Shown here: positions 22,716 through 35,259 of the stretch, one piece after another
Numbering within the stretch: the first letter of the stretch is position 1
Layout: every line of letters begins with the position of its first letter
Source: Opeltia flavorubescens
Lineage: Eukaryota > Ascomycota > Lecanoromycetes > Teloschistales > Teloschistaceae
Assembly (NCBI GenBank): GCA_000442125.1
Contig: KE546977.1
Location: forward strand, 372,001 to 436,000
DNA: 64,000 nucleotides
Direction of reading: 5' to 3'
Translations under genes and position numbers: made by a program
The notes under the pieces: generated by a model
Told to the model about the DNA's origin: nothing
The model's input: the letters and a program-made list of their open reading frames with translations, nothing else
The model's database searches: none

Positions 22716-23334
22716 CGCTGCACAAATAAATGCAGGATAATTGACCAAAATCAAAAGACGTCCTTTACAGCAATTGACCTAGTACTTCATGCTACGCGGA
22801 TGGTCCTCGCGCATCAATATATGCGACTGCTTGGCCAAGGCAGGTGTATTTTGCTTGGTGGCATCGCAAATAGGATAATAGGGAAGCCGTCACCCATCAT
22901 GAGCCGCACTGACAATCCAATCGAAGATATATTGCCAAACTCGTCGCGGTCACATTACGTACAAGAGAAATTCGGGAGAGTGCAAGGTATATGCAATCCT
23001 CCTATGCCATTGGTGCTTACTTTGCTCACTTTGCGGGTAAAATTGAATACCGAAATACCAAGAGGAAGGGAGAGGCGTAATTTATCTACCTGATTTGGTT
23101 GACAAAGCACGGCGTGAAGGTGTTTCTAGAAAATCCGTTATATTATGCGAATTAATTACCTTCCTAAGTCATGTAGGCTATGTGCATCTGTTGAATTGAT
23201 ATGCTCCTGCGCAACTTGCTCCAATCGCCGCGTCCCTTATGCTAGTAAATCGTTTGTCTACTATGTGCTCACTCAGTTCGCTATGCTGGGTATATTTCTT
23301 GACATGGTGAAATGCTCCTGATAAGAGTATTGCT
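22716..23334. other. Intergenic region, no gene supported
   Basis: Holds the promoter of the putative secreted-protein gene and the 3' flank of the transporter gene. A 97-codon plus-strand ORF at 22800-23093 has no family signature and opposes both neighbours. Confidence 0.4.
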
Positions 23335-25399
23335 CTAGAAATCTTTTCTTGCGTGTTTTGAACCTTTTCGGAGTCTTTCCCCGTACTATACATTGTCAGC
23401 TCCGCCTTCAGCATTGTAGGAGAGAAAGATCTACCTTGTACAGAACAAACGGAATAGGTATGAAAACAATGGCCAGGAAACCTAAGATCGAGCTCGCCCA
23501 TCCCACACCCTCGTTTTTGTACATGGCTGCGGCGAACAAGGGAAAGCCGGCGCCAAAAGAGGATCTCATAAAATCATTGCCGGCCAGCACGGAAGCTGCA
23601 TAGTCTGGATATGCGTCACCAAGATAGTTCAGCACTGCCTGAAACAACAAGAACGTTCCAATTGCGAAGAAGCTTGAGCCGATAATGGGCATGATCCAGT
23701 GGATTGAGGGCCTAGCGCTCCAGCCGAACCAGAAAAGGCAGATTGGAATGAAGAAGCCTCCAACCATTGCCGGGGGCAGCCTTAGTTCCGGCTTCAACTC
23801 CCCTGATTCGTTGAATCGGGGCTCGACGTATTTGTAGAGATAGTAGAAGAAAGGTGGGCTGCAGCGAGTCAGTATTGCAAAAACGGCTTCTTAGGAAGCG
23901 TTCTTACATAACCAAGATCGCCCCTACCAAAATTCCAACGAAAGCGAGGCCTTCTTGACCGAGGTTGAACTTGTAAATTTGTATGAACACGATCGGAAAA
24001 GATTCGAACCAGATATAGAGTAGTCCATAGACCAAGGCAATATACAGGTTAAGCAAGAAGACCATAGGCTCTTGGAAATTGAGTGTGATAGGACGAACGA
24101 TGGCGATGAGTGCAACCTGTAGCAGAGTGTTAAGCAGGAGACAGACTTAGTAATAGCAAAGAGCGCCTACCTCTTTAGGTGTCATTTGTTCGCCAGCTAT
24201 TTCGCCTTCAGACCTGAGATTTTCGATACCGGTAAGCTTCCTGAGTCTTCGAGACCGCCGATAGAGAATATTCGCCGACGAAGTCTCGGGGAGGAAGAAT
24301 ATCAGAAGAACAAGGCAGAAACCGGAAAGCCACATGAGCTCCCATATCGTCCAGCTCCAGTCCTTGGCTTGCGCAGCAAATCCGCCAACAAGCGGACCTA
24401 GGACAGGGCCGCATACAGCTGCAACACCCCAGATGCCAATCCCGTATGCTCGTTTGTTTGGCGCAAACATGTCGCCGATACTGGCCCCGCCAGTAGCAAG
24501 TACGGGTGATCCAATGAATCCGGTCAGAAAACGGAAACAGAGAAGCATAGCAAAATTCGTCGCCAATGCTGTTGGTACCTGAAAGATAACGAACACGAGA
24601 AGCGTGCCAATGTACACTGGATTTCTGCCAATCATTGGGATTTCGCTCATTGGGGCCTGACGACACAACGATTAGCAAAGAGCATTATGACAAAAATCAG
24701 TGAAACGGAGTATACCCAGAGCATTGGTCCAACTCCGTAACCCGCTACAAAAAGTCTAGGATCAAGCAATTGTCAGCGGAGATTCGTAAGGGATGTATAC
24801 GAGACACATACGTCAAGCCTAGTGTGGCCTTGACTTGGGATACACCAAATTCCTTGACCACAGATTCTGTTCCTGCACTGTAAATAGCGCTTCCGATATA
24901 GACAGACCTATCGAATAAGTGTCAGAGGCCAAAGGGAAAAGAGAGTGCAAAACCTTACCAAGTCAGAAAGCATATTTGGAAGGTCACGAAAACCTTCTTG
25001 AACGTTGACCAATTCATAGGGTTCTGGCAACGATCAGCGGGACTTCTACGGTCTCATATGGATTCAACACGAAATTACCTCCGGGTCGTTCTCGTCGAAC
25101 CAATCTACGACATTCAAATTTCTGCCCTTCTCCGGATCTATTGGCTGCCCAGTAGGCTCATTGACATCTTGCTCGCTCCCAGCGCGTGTTCTTGAAGATT
25201 CTTCTGAGGAGTGTGCAGGTCTGTCTTTATTTGACAGCCGATCAGTGTTGCCATGATGCGCCATTCTTCTTGTCTTCTCTTCTGACATATATTGCCTCCA
25301 TAGTGAAGGATCTTTATCTTCAGCGTACTGCAAGACTCTTCCTCGCAAAATCACTCGGAGTAGGTGCCCAAAGGCAGTGTCACGGATGAGCTCTGCCAT
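23335..25399 (-). CDS. MFS transporter of the DHA1 multidrug/polyamine type
   Basis: Eight exons (25399-25079, 25023-24959, 24907-24812, 24755-24716, 24656-24171, 24116-23908, 23858-23435, 23385-23335), all phase-consistent, give 563 residues. A ~105-residue hydrophilic N-terminus precedes NPMNWSTFKK, the usual entry to TM1 in fungal DHA1 pumps. Twelve hydrophobic segments follow in two halves. Between the early helices are YGVGPMLWAPMSEIPMIGRN and the CFRFLTGFIGSPVLATGGAS block with DMFAPNKRA, all family hallmarks. Charged residues of the central loop (RRSRRLRKLTGIENLRSEG) separate the halves. The last short exon gives the conserved cytosolic tail start YGERLRKGSKHARKDF. The likely role is proton-coupled export of drugs, polyamines or secondary metabolites at the plasma membrane; the substrate is not predictable. 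Five of the seven introns are 48-56 bp. Confidence 0.9.
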
Positions 25400-26167
25400 T
25401 AGGCGCTAATGATAGCTACGCTTTGTTTGGGGCTGAGGAGAAGGCAATAGAGAACTATGAGATAACTCAACTGAGAGAAAGTTGGGGATAAATTAGAAAT
25501 TTACGTAGAAGAACGGATGAAGCGGTAGAAATTGCATGTGGATGATGCAAGGATGTCATTGCTCTCGGACTTTCCGGTCAGAGGACAAGGCCGGTATACT
25601 GCTACATGATGGGTGTTGATGTATGGAAATCCACGCTACCAAGGAAAGTCATTCGCTGGTGCACAAGTACGAAAGCAACCTCCAGGGTTTGCAGCGCCAC
25701 CTTGATAATCATCATGTCCGTCTTTGTTGACCAGGTTAAGGACCTCTTTGTGCAGTGTGACATCATGACTTTCGGAGCTTATTCGGACTGTGCAGATGCC
25801 GGCTAGCAACATAGAGTACATATAGAGTAAGCGCGATAGATTGCCGCGAAGGAATCGTTAGAGTTTAGACTACACCGTATTTGTGGCATCAACTGCATCA
25901 GCATTGGTTTTGGGAAATGCTCATTGTATCGAATTAGGTCAAATCTCATACATGATTAAAAGCACAGGTCATCTCCTCGAAACTGGAGAGTATGCATACC
26001 TTCTGCCCGATCCCGGAAGGAAGAGCTTTCCTGCATAAAGTTAGGCGATATCAAATGGTTTTAGCTTCTGCACTGAAGCATACCCGTTTCCGAGGGCCAC
26101 CATCCTAAATACTTGATCAATTGCTGTGCAAAGCGGCCCATACGATTTCTAGTCAAGTGTTTCCGCC
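25400..26167. other. Intergenic region upstream of the transporter gene
   Basis: Promoter and leader side of the MFS gene and 3' flank of the next minus-strand gene. AT-rich with no ORF above 70 codons. No repeat or RNA gene recognised. Confidence 0.45.
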
Positions 26168-28034
26168 CTATACGCTACTGCTATGAGTCGATCGACGAGT
26201 TGCCACAATTTTGGGTGAAATAACCCTCTGAACGGTAGACGATCCGTCCTCAGTACCTTGCTGGTCCTGCCCATCCCGGTGGGCGTGACGATTTTCGAGC
26301 ACTGCGCTCGTTGAAGGTTCACCGTCCAGCATCCTCAATGGCAGTGCTGATGCTGGTGGCATGACACGCACAGGCAGATCTGTACGATCCTCCGGTTTTG
26401 TGCCTCGTCTCTTTCGCAATTTCCGTAGACTGTAACCCTTCTCAGCCTCGTTTAGATCCGGCAGTGTGCGTTGGTCTGCTGGTAAGGCTTTCGAGAAACT
26501 TTCTTTCCACCCATTGATGGAGAGAGCTCCCAGCCCCTTCTGCCAGAGAGCTTGATACCAAGAGCACTCTTCCGGGCTTGAGGCCGGGTTCACGGTGTTT
26601 TCCGGTTCCTCTAGTATACCACGGTCGTGGACTTGTTCCGGTGCAAGATTCTGCTCACTTGAACGAGGTGCTGACGCTTTTGTCTTCATCTTGGCACGGT
26701 ACTGCAATTTTCGCTTGATGGCATGGCCAGTGGCAGCCAAAGCTAGGGAGAAGACGAGGACTCCGATGATACCGTAGACCACGTACTGATAGGTCGGTAC
26801 TGCGCTGTCGTGAACACTGCCTCTGGGTGGATTTACTGCTCTGTAAGCCCGAAAGAAGTTGGTAAAGGACATCTGCCGCTCCTCGGAAAAGGTTTCTTGT
26901 TCGCTGCAATGGCTGGGCTGTTCTGAAGCTGGGCTCACAGCTCGGGAGACGAGGGACTGGTATGGGAAATCAACACCACAGCTTTCGTTCCCAATATTAC
27001 CTTGCATTTCCGTAGCGTATGGCTCCGATAGATCAGCTGGTACAATGTAAAAGCCAGGAATTGGTGCGGTAAGCTCATTGTCGGCTCTATTATTTTTGCG
27101 TATGTACGAGGCGACGCCAGGCCGCTGAGATACGCCTACTGGCCCTATCGGAATCCAGTTTATACAGTCAACAATAAGGAGACGGCCGTTTTTCGAAGCT
27201 TTGGCCGTAAAGCTTGGTGTGTACGCTTCTTCCCTCTGACATATGCAAGGTATGGCCCTGTGTCGTCCGTCAAATGGAGGACGATACGCCAGGTTGAGCT
27301 TTGGAGATACATCCAATGTATTCACGGGCGGCCAACGCTGCTGGTATCCGTTTAGAGAAAAGTAGGAGTTCCCAAAGATCCGACATTCCTTCGACTGGGA
27401 GGAAGGCGTGCTATCGTTACCAGCCCTATCGCAAAAGATCACGTCTGCCTTGAGGACCTTATTGTACTTCTCTGAATCGGAGAAGATATCATCGACAAAC
27501 ATATCAGCATAATTGGCTCGTTCTAAATCCCATGAGGATGTTCCGACGATCGACTCACAACCTACGGCAATACTGCCTTGTCAGTGCTTGACGCCTGTAT
27601 TTGTTGAATTAAGATCTCAAAGTAGGCCACGCACCCTCGGTGTTATTCGTTGGGTAGATGTCGACGACGTATAGAGACTTCAATGTAGCAAACTCTTGAT
27701 TGTGCGTATCTTCATCATGTTCAATTAACCAGATGTAGTTTGCGTAATGCCTGTTTCGATCTGAAGAAGGTGGCAAAGACGGCTTAGGCACTGCGGTATT
27801 ATACCGGGTACTCAAACCGAACAAGAGCGTAAGTACAAGGCACAAGAATAAGATGAAAATGCCATAGCTTCTGTGATTTCCCACAGGAACGGCTTCGGGT
27901 AGCTTTGGAGTTTTCGAACGCCCTTGAACTGCCTCAGTTGTTTGCGAGTCGTCCGAGGGCGAAGTGCCATATGATCTTTGCTTCTTGAGCTTCTTCATTT
28001 CGAATGCGCCTTCGTCATTCATTGCGTACTCCAT
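26168..28034 (-). CDS. Two-span membrane protein of unknown function
   Basis: Two exons (28034-27635 and 27561-26168; GTGCGT donor, CGTAG acceptor, phase 1) give 597 residues from MEYAMNDEGAF. An in-frame ATG at 28226 would add 64 residues that look less protein-like. A short cytosolic start precedes a first membrane span near residues 57-75 (SYGIFILFLCLVLTLLFGLS). About 310 residues follow that look extracellular or lumenal, with several cysteines (GCESIVG, FCDRAGN, KECRIFG, CICQRE, VDCINW, ESCGVDF) likely to pair. A second span lies near 394-415 (YVVYGIIGVLVFSLALAA), then a ~180-residue basic, disordered tail. I do not recognise the family. The layout suggests a surface or vacuolar membrane protein with a cysteine-stabilised loop, perhaps a receptor-like or transport-accessory role. 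Confidence 0.7.
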
Positions 28035-28509
28035 GTTTTCCTGCACGAATACCAATGCGAGCGTCCAAGAACCATGAAGCCACACAAGTTGAGCCTGGTG
28101 AAAGCGGTGTTCAGTGGGCAGAAAGCGAGGAGCCTGAGGGAACAGTATCCCGGTGGTTCCATGTATGGTCAAAGGAAGGCAAGTGCGATCCATTCTTTGT
28201 CGAAGATATAATGGAAGTGTGAGCATCTTTGGCTCTCAGGTAAGCAGCTCCGCCTTTGATTAAGATGGCATGGGCGACCCAGAGCTCCCAAGATATAATA
28301 CCAAACAGCTAGCTCGCTGACCTGGACCGACTACTCTCATACATTGGGCATGTCATCTATCTCCGTAAAATTGAGATAGCGAAGTTTTGGAACGACTCCT
28401 GCACGTTTCCCTTTCAGCGAATACTTTGCAGGCCCTAATTGGTCATGACGCTACTGTTTGACAGTTGAGATCGGGGTGTGAATCGGTAGGTAACATGGAT
28501 GAGACTGTC
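28035..28509. other. Intergenic region, includes possible 5' extension of the two-span protein
   Basis: Bases 28035-28226 are an open extension of the two-span membrane protein frame. The remainder up to the VPS9 stop codon shows no gene. Confidence 0.4.
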
Positions 28510-30915
28510 TCACGCATTTAAGGCTAAGCAAGCGTCGACGGCGAGTCCGACTCTAAGTATCATAATAAGCCACCAGGAGCGTTCCAATGCTGCTTTGGAT
28601 ATATAACCTACCTTCCCCGCTTTTCTCGTACAACATCGTCGATGATATCTCGATCGAGATCAGGGAACATTCCAGTAAGAACACTATCTCTAATATCAGC
28701 GAGAGCCACAAGTATTGACCATACTTTCATACTCGACGACGTCCTGGTGCTCGATTCTCTGTATTCGATGGGCTTCTGCAGCTTCCGCACTAGCCTGTCG
28801 TGCTGCAGCTTCTTCAGCACTCGTCCGTCTTGGATGTCTTCCTTCGGATTCTAATGACGGTCTAGCCTCTTCGTTACTATGTCGCGGGGGCTGGAATACT
28901 GCGGGAGACAATCGCAGAGGAGCATTTGATGGAGGAGACTGCTGCAAAAGATCTTGAGACCCCGTAGATTGGCCGGCAGACGTGTCTTCGGAGAACATTC
29001 GACCAATGCTTGATAGGGGTTTTTGAATAGTGCGCAGTAATCCACTGACAGCATTGCTATCCTCTTGGCTAGTATTATTTGTACGTCGATTGACCGAACC
29101 CCGGGAGGATGTTGGTCTATTTGGAGTGTTGTACTCAGCTTCCATGGAATTTCGAGCAACCATCTGGGGTTCACTCAAGCCAGACTTTTCTGAAATATGC
29201 GTCGGACGTGGAGGTGGCGCGGGCGGTGCTGGAGGTAGCGCTTCCTCCTCCTCTTCATGTCGCTCTGCTATTTCTGATACGGATGCTTCTACTTTCTTCT
29301 CGAACTCTTCATCTGAGATCGTCAAAGAGGTTCGATCAAGGTTTTCGATAAACTGTATCGCGCCCATGAGTGAAGACAGATAATAACCCGCTTCGCCACC
29401 TAACTTCTCTTGGTTTCGGAAGCGTAGAATGTATTGAATGTTAGAAACAAGGTGTTCTGGGTTGGCCCTTAAGACAACGTAAATGAGTAAGGGCACAAAT
29501 GAATCTGCAGACGTATCTGCAGACTTGGAGGTGCTCAGAAACCCAAAGATAACCTTGCAACAATTTAGAACGCACACAACCTTATCTCTTGGAGCGCGGT
29601 ACATTTTGATCTTCAACAACTGCTGCCGGGCAAATGACATAAAGCGACGCCCATTATCACCCAAAGGTGGAATGTCCAGATGCTCTTCTTGCACCCATCG
29701 GTATATCCGCACTTTTTGACCAAGGATCTCATCCCGTTCTATGTCTTCTTGGTGCTGACCTTTCCTTCCAGGTCCGAGTAGCTTCTCAATGTTCTTTCTC
29801 CTTCCTTTCCCATCAGGGGGTGGTGCAGGCGGTGGGATAGCGGGAGAGAATGTCTGAAGATACAGCCTATTCATTACTAGCTTCTCCATACCTTCCTTGG
29901 CATTATCAAATTCTGCGTCAGAGACCCCTCGCCAGACGTCACACTGAGCCATTTTGCCTGTAATAAAAGTAAGGAAATCGGCGATGATTTTGACCTGTTC
30001 GTGCACCATCCATTGCTTCTTTCCAAACTCCAACAAAAAGGAGCGGAGGAACTTCGCTACTGGGTCCGCTGTCCGGTGGCGAAGCTGCTCCAAAAAACGA
30101 TGAAAGTCAAATGGGACTTCTGGTTCGGGTTCTGGCTCCGGAGGATGTGGTCTAGCGCCCGATACCGAAGAATGAGGAGAAGTAGTGTCGTTGATGTGGT
30201 CTGTGTATCGTGCGGACTTTGGGGTGCTGAAACTCCGCACAGATGGGGCCTTCCCTTGACTATGGGAATCAGTATCCGTTTGCAAGGTTGGTAACTTCCA
30301 GGGGTCAGCTGTAGGACTAGAGCTGCGGTCTTCCATATTCCTTTCAGGAGTTGTAGAGTTCGTGCTTCGCATAGGCTCAAGGCTCGACTTTCGGGGAGGA
30401 TGTTGTACCGGACTCCCGAGCAATGAACTCGCAAATCCAACTCTTGGGGATGAAACCTCGTCATTTTGATCCTGACTTCCACCATCGAACTGTTCTATAA
30501 TGCTCTGGATCTCAGATGTCATTCCTTCTCCAATTGCATCTTTGAGACCTCCAGCTTCTGTCGTATCAATATCATCATGTTTGGATGCGCCTGGTGATGG
30601 TGCCCGCGATGACGTTGCGGAAATTCGAGGAGTTGTAGGTGTGGGGTCCAGGTACACCTCCCTAGCATCATTATGGGACTGCGATCCAATGCTGCTAGGC
30701 TGTAAGGGAGATACTCCCAGGCTTGGATCGCCGTGTTCGCTCGATATCGCGAGCTGCTGTGTATCTTGCGCGATACTATCTATCTGGATTGGATTCTTGG
30801 ACGTTGGGGCTGGCTCGTCAACTGAAATGACAGGGTCCTTCGACTTTTCGCTGAGATTCGCTGTGTGATAGTGATTTGCAGCTGCCTGGTTTTCTTGCTG
30901 ATCAACCTGCGGCAT
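28510..30915 (-). CDS. VPS9: Vps9-type guanine nucleotide exchange factor with C-terminal CUE domain
   Basis: Three exons (30915-28733, 28689-28612, 28552-28510) encode 767 residues. The first ~255 are Ser/Thr/Pro-rich and disordered. A helical bundle follows (PFDFHRFLEQLRHRTADPVA onwards), then the VPS9 domain with KMYRAPRDKVVCVLNCCKVI, SFVPLLIYVVLRANPEHLVS and GEAGYYLSSLMGAIQFI. This core activates Rab5/Ypt51-class GTPases on endosomes. The last two short exons rebuild a ubiquitin-binding CUE domain: VLTGMFPDLDRDIIDDVVRE and VGLAVDACLAL. The first intron is only 43 bp (GTATGA donor, TTAG acceptor). An alternative 37-bp intron also keeps frame, but is shorter than fungal introns normally are. 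Role: delivery of endosomal cargo to the vacuole, with CUE sensing ubiquitinated cargo. Confidence 0.92.
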
Positions 30916-31394
30916 GTGAGCTGTTGACCTCGTCGGATGCTCCGACTTAAGTGTCAGCTTTCCCTAATCTGCAATTGCACGGAAAGGGCTTTCAAGGGAA
31001 GATGTAGAACTTTGCACGTCAGACTTAAAGACCTTGTTATTGTATACGCTCTCAAAAGCAAAAGTAGCGTTCAGATGCAGTCAAAGATTGTGAGTGACAA
31101 TATAATAGCGAATATGTGAGGTTCCGGTCTTTCGGAGATAACACGGAATTGATACCACGCTCCCATTAATCCTAGCGAGCCTAGGCATCATTCGACTATA
31201 GAATCCCTGCACACCCTTAATTCAATCAACAAAGATTGATTTCATAGAGTCTTGTCTTATCATTATCATGGTGAGCTTTGACCCCTATATGGACAATCGT
31301 TTTAAAAAGCAAGGCGGTACTACTGCTTGAACATCCGGCCTAGGAGACTACGGTCTGATCTGCCTCTCTCTAAGAGTAGGCAGGGTGCTCGCTG
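30916..31394. promoter_or_regulatory. Divergent intergenic region between VPS9 and the ASNSD1-like gene
   Basis: 479 bp between opposite start codons; AT-rich toward the middle. No recognised element. Confidence 0.4.
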
Positions 31395-33151
31395 ATGTGC
31401 GGAATATGCTTCACGTACGGTGGTGAGTCTATACTCGAACAATCGAGCAACCTGGTTGAACGTCTTCGCTGCAGAGGTCCGGACTATTTCGGCCACATAT
31501 CTATAGCACATCCGAGCGGTTCTCTGGGATTCATTGCGTCCGTGCTGTCCTTGCGTGGTGAAATCTTGATCAAGCAGCCATTGCAAGATCCTTCCTCTAA
31601 ATCTGTACTTTGCTGGAATGGTGAAGCCTGGAAGATTCATGACAGGCCCATAGACGGGAATGATGCGGAAGCGGTCTTCAAAAATTTGCTTCAAGTCGGA
31701 GAACCAGGTAATATTACAACAGAATCGCCTGAACAAATCAACATTGAAAATGCCGTTGTTCAAGCCCTGAGTGATATATCAGGGCCATACGCATTTGTCT
31801 TCTATCACGCTGATAGTGGCAAAATCTTTTACGGCCGCGATTTCTTAGGCCGGAGATCGCTTTTGAGGAGCAAAGGACAAGATGGTAGTATCATCCTTTC
31901 AAGCGTTAGTGGAGGATCCTCTACGGAAGCCTGGACTGAGGTTGAAGCTAACGGAATCTACGTTATTGATCTTCCATCTGTCTCAGATAAAGACTCTAGT
32001 ACTATTGAAAGACATATCGCATGGCTAGATTTGGATGGAAAGCAGGAAACGGTAAGTAGAAACCTTAAGGTGAGTATGGTCTACATTTCTAATTGTTGAA
32101 GCTGAAATATCCCAAAAACGTGCTTCTGCCATCTGGTTCGAAAATCCCAAGACTTGAACTCACTTCCCCAGCAGTAACTGCTCTACACCATAATCTTCGA
32201 TGGTCCCTGAATTTTCGGATCATGAACATCCCGAGTCCGCCTTCATCTGCAAAAGAACCTACAAAGATTGCCTTGCTATTCTCAGGGGGTTTGGACTGCA
32301 CCTTAGTAGCCCGCGTTATGCACGACCTCGTACCAAAAGAGCTAGAAATCGACTTGCTGAACGTAGCCTTTGAGAATCCACGGGCACTGAAGGCCGCGAG
32401 TGCAAGGAATCCTGCGGATGTTAATCCTTATTCTGAATGTCCAGATCGCTGCACTGGACTTTCCTCTCACGCAGAGTTACAGCAAGTCTGTCAAGGTCGA
32501 ATCTGGCGGTTTGTGTCGATCAATGTTCCTTACACAGAGACTATATTACATCGACCGCAGATTACTACCTTGAATTCTCCCCACAACACTGAAATGGACC
32601 TCTCGATAGCGTGTGCACTCTACTTTGCGGCACGTGGCAGGGGCACCATTTGTGGCACCACAGACAATGCTACACCATATACTACAACAGCACGAGTTTT
32701 GCTTTCCGGATTGGGCGCAGATGAACTTTTTGCTGGCTACACACGGCATGCAACTTCCTTCACTCGTAGGGGCTATCAGGGTCTCTCAGACGAGTTGGAT
32801 CTCGACTATCAGAGGCTCGGCAAGCGTAATTTGGGACGTGACGACCGAGTAGTATCTCATTGGGGTCGTGAAATCCGATACCCGTACCTTGACGAGAACT
32901 TCCTCCGTTGGGCTTTGCAGCTGCCGCTATGGGAGAAGTGTGGGTTTAAGCCACCGTCAGAACCTACCTTATTGGGCTCGGAAAAAGAAGAGAGACCGTT
33001 ACTGGAGCCAAGCAAAAAGCTCCTGAGATTATTAAGTTGGAAACTTGGCATGGAGTCCGCGGCTAAGGAGAAAAAAAGGGCCATCCAATTCGGAGCAAGG
33101 ACTGCAAAAATGGAGGCTGGCAGAACGAAAGGCACCCAGGTGCTGTCGTAA
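31395..33151 (+). CDS. Asparagine synthetase domain-containing protein 1 homologue (ASNSD1-like)
   Basis: Two exons (31395-32051 and 32102-33151, separated by a 50-bp intron with GTAAGT donor) encode 568 residues. The N-terminal half is a class II glutamine amidotransferase domain beginning MCGICFTYGG, so Cys2 could be the nucleophile after Met removal, and RCRGPDYFGH follows. The second half is an asparagine-synthetase-type ATP pyrophosphatase fold with the P-loop LLFSGGLDCTLVA and the LLSGLGADELFAGYTRH motif. The order and size match ASNSD1 and yeast YML096W rather than true asparagine synthetase, which is shorter in the linker and has a different active-site set. The cellular role of this family is not established. 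Gene divergent from VPS9. Confidence 0.88.
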
Positions 33152-34257
33152 TCGATGGCCGGCTACTTTGGCAGTGATGATAGACTGGCGAGCTTCGCCA
33201 GTCCCCAAATACTACTGAATCAGGCTTGCGACATAGATCTGCAGCTGCGGCTCGGACCATGTGTTTTGTTGAATCTTCTAGACGATCGAAACCTGGCCGA
33301 GCTTGCTTGACATGATCTTTGTCAGAGCACGTCTCTACGACATGATAATGAAGTAGTGAAGGCAGCTCTGAGCCCCGAGTACATCTCCTGGGATTATTAA
33401 AGTCCAAAAAAACCGGGCTAGAGAATACTGAGAAACAAGGCGCAGCCTATTACCTCTAACTCTTCTCCTGGTGGCCATTGCGCACGCCGACAATCGACGA
33501 ATGGCATTTAGGAGAGAGGAGAATGAAATCAAATCATCGATAGCTGAGTTCCATGGATGAGAAATATCATGTCTCTGTCTCCTTCACGCACGTTCTGTCG
33601 CCGTTTCTGGCGTTGTCCGCTTCCGGATCTTGTACAGGGTCTCGCTTCAAGAGGGTTTCGTTTTCTTTGAATTTTTTCGCCACCGGACAAAGGGCACCTT
33701 GGAGTTCTCATTTCCATACAGTGGTAATGGTACAAGCACATACTGCTCTAACGCCAAATTCATGAAAAGGTATACCATCGCTTCGTATTTTCTGTCTTGC
33801 TCGTTCTTATTCAACTTGAATGTTCTGGCATGTATGTCTCAAGATTTGTCTCCTCGTCGTCTTCCCCCTGTCTTGTAATTCGTTACCACATGAAGGACCA
33901 TACGGTGAAGGGCAAATGAATGCGTGCCGCATCTGTGAAGTTTTCCGAAGTGACTAATGCAATCAATGAGGAAGGATGAAACGACTTTCATTACATGAGC
34001 GATGCTCGGTTCTCGGTACACGGAATCNATTTCCTCTACAAAGAGAACCTCGCTCTCTATCGAGAGGAGAAGCCGTTTTGACAATGCCTCTTTCATCTCT
34101 TCCTTTCTTTGTTCTTTGTTGCAGCACGCGGTGTCTCTACAATGCCCTGTCTCCATAATTTGTTACCAACTCTCGAACTTTTTGGTACTGCTATCTCCCC
34201 CGTCTCTACGTTACATCACACCTTGCAATATATCCGTGTCTTTACTCTGGTAGGAAG
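33152..34257. other. 1.1-kb intergenic stretch, no gene supported
   Basis: Mixed-composition DNA with scattered short ORFs on both strands (for example 33553-33765 and 33839-34156) and one ambiguous base at 34028. None has a recognisable domain. The last ~300 bp are likely promoter and leader of the phosphodiesterase gene. Confidence 0.45.
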
Positions 34258-35259
34258 ATGCGGATACGCAACCGAAAGGTTAATGTGCACCTTATCATTA
34301 ATTACTCGGTAATGACTCTTTTGGTCCTTTACGTGTTCGTCCACTCGATGCTCGACATCGTCGACCAACTCACTCGAGCTACCACCCACATCAAGACCCA
34401 GCCTCAAATCGGCTGCAATGGCCATCGGGAGCTCTGCGACCGGAAGTACTCCAACATCACGCACATCGCCACTCACGACTCTCCATTCGTAGGCGTATTA
34501 CCGATGGAGAACCAGAACGTCGACGTTCCTACCCAGCTCGACGCAGGCATCCGCTTCCTACAAGCCCAAACCCACCGCAACGCATTCGGTAAGCTCAGCC
34601 TCTGTCACACAAGCTGCCTGATGAAAGACGCCGGCCTACTGAAAGACTACCTCAAGGTAGTCAAGCAATGGCTCGACCACCATCCCCAAGAAGTCGTTAC
34701 TATCCTCCTCACAAACGGCGACCACCTCAACGCCACCGACTTCGGCAAAGCGTTCCAAGAAAGCGGGATCGCACCGTACGCATACACCCCTCACGGAAAT
34801 CCCAAGAAATGGACCCTCGACTCCTGGCCCACTCTCGGCGAACTCATCGCCGCCAACACGCGCCTCATTGCTTTCCTTGACTATGGCGCAGATCAGACCA
34901 AAATCCCCTACCTCCTCAACGAGTTCTCCTACTTCTGGGAAACTCCGTACGATACCCTCGATCCTTCGTTCGCGCAGTGCAAGATCGATCGGCCGAAGGG
35001 GCTGGGCAAATTCCCTGCGGTGGTGGCGCAGAGAATGTACATCATGAACCATTTCTTGGATACGAAGGTTCTGAACATGGTTGTGCCGGATAGAAGGGAT
35101 GCGAAGAGGACGAACGCATGGATGGGGAAAGGGAGTATTGGTGAGCAAGCGGAAAGGTGTATAGGAATGTACGGGAGGGCGCCCAGCGCTGTTCTGGTCG
35201 ATTATTTCGATAGAGGGCAGGTTTTTAAGGCGCAGGATAGATTGAATGGGTTTTCTTGA
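34258..35259 (+). CDS. PLC-like phosphodiesterase (TIM-barrel), secreted or membrane-anchored
   Basis: Single exon, 333 residues. An N-terminal hydrophobic segment (SVMTLLVLYVFVHSMLDIV) acts as signal peptide or anchor. The mature domain starts around GCNGHRELCDRKYSNITHIA and continues HDSPFVG; the histidine of THDSPF is at the place of the first catalytic histidine of PI-PLC X-type barrels. The sequence QLDAGIRFLQAQTHR, with VVTILLTNGDH and IAFLDYGADQ downstream, gives the successive barrel strands. Fungal members are extracellular and of unknown substrate; they usually lack parts of the calcium site of true phosphoinositide-specific PLC. The body is GC-rich with C-ending codons, in contrast to the AT-rich flanks. 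A small 5' intron within the first 120 bp cannot be excluded. Confidence 0.82.
   Translation: MRIRNRKVNVHLIINYSVMTLLVLYVFVHSMLDIVDQLTRATTHIKTQPQIGCNGHRELCDRKYSNITHIATHDSPFVGVLPMENQNVDVPTQLDAGIRFLQAQTHRNAFGKLSLCHTSCLMKDAGLLKDYLKVVKQWLDHHPQEVVTILLTNGDHLNATDFGKAFQESGIAPYAYTPHGNPKKWTLDSWPTLGELIAANTRLIAFLDYGADQTKIPYLLNEFSYFWETPYDTLDPSFAQCKIDRPKGLGKFPAVVAQRMYIMNHFLDTKVLNMVVPDRRDAKRTNAWMGKGSIGEQAERCIGMYGRAPSAVLVDYFDRGQVFKAQDRLNGFS

Noticed and set aside
28688-28724. 37-bp intron in VPS9
   Set aside because: In frame, but too short for a fungal intron. The overlapping 43-bp choice has a better donor context.
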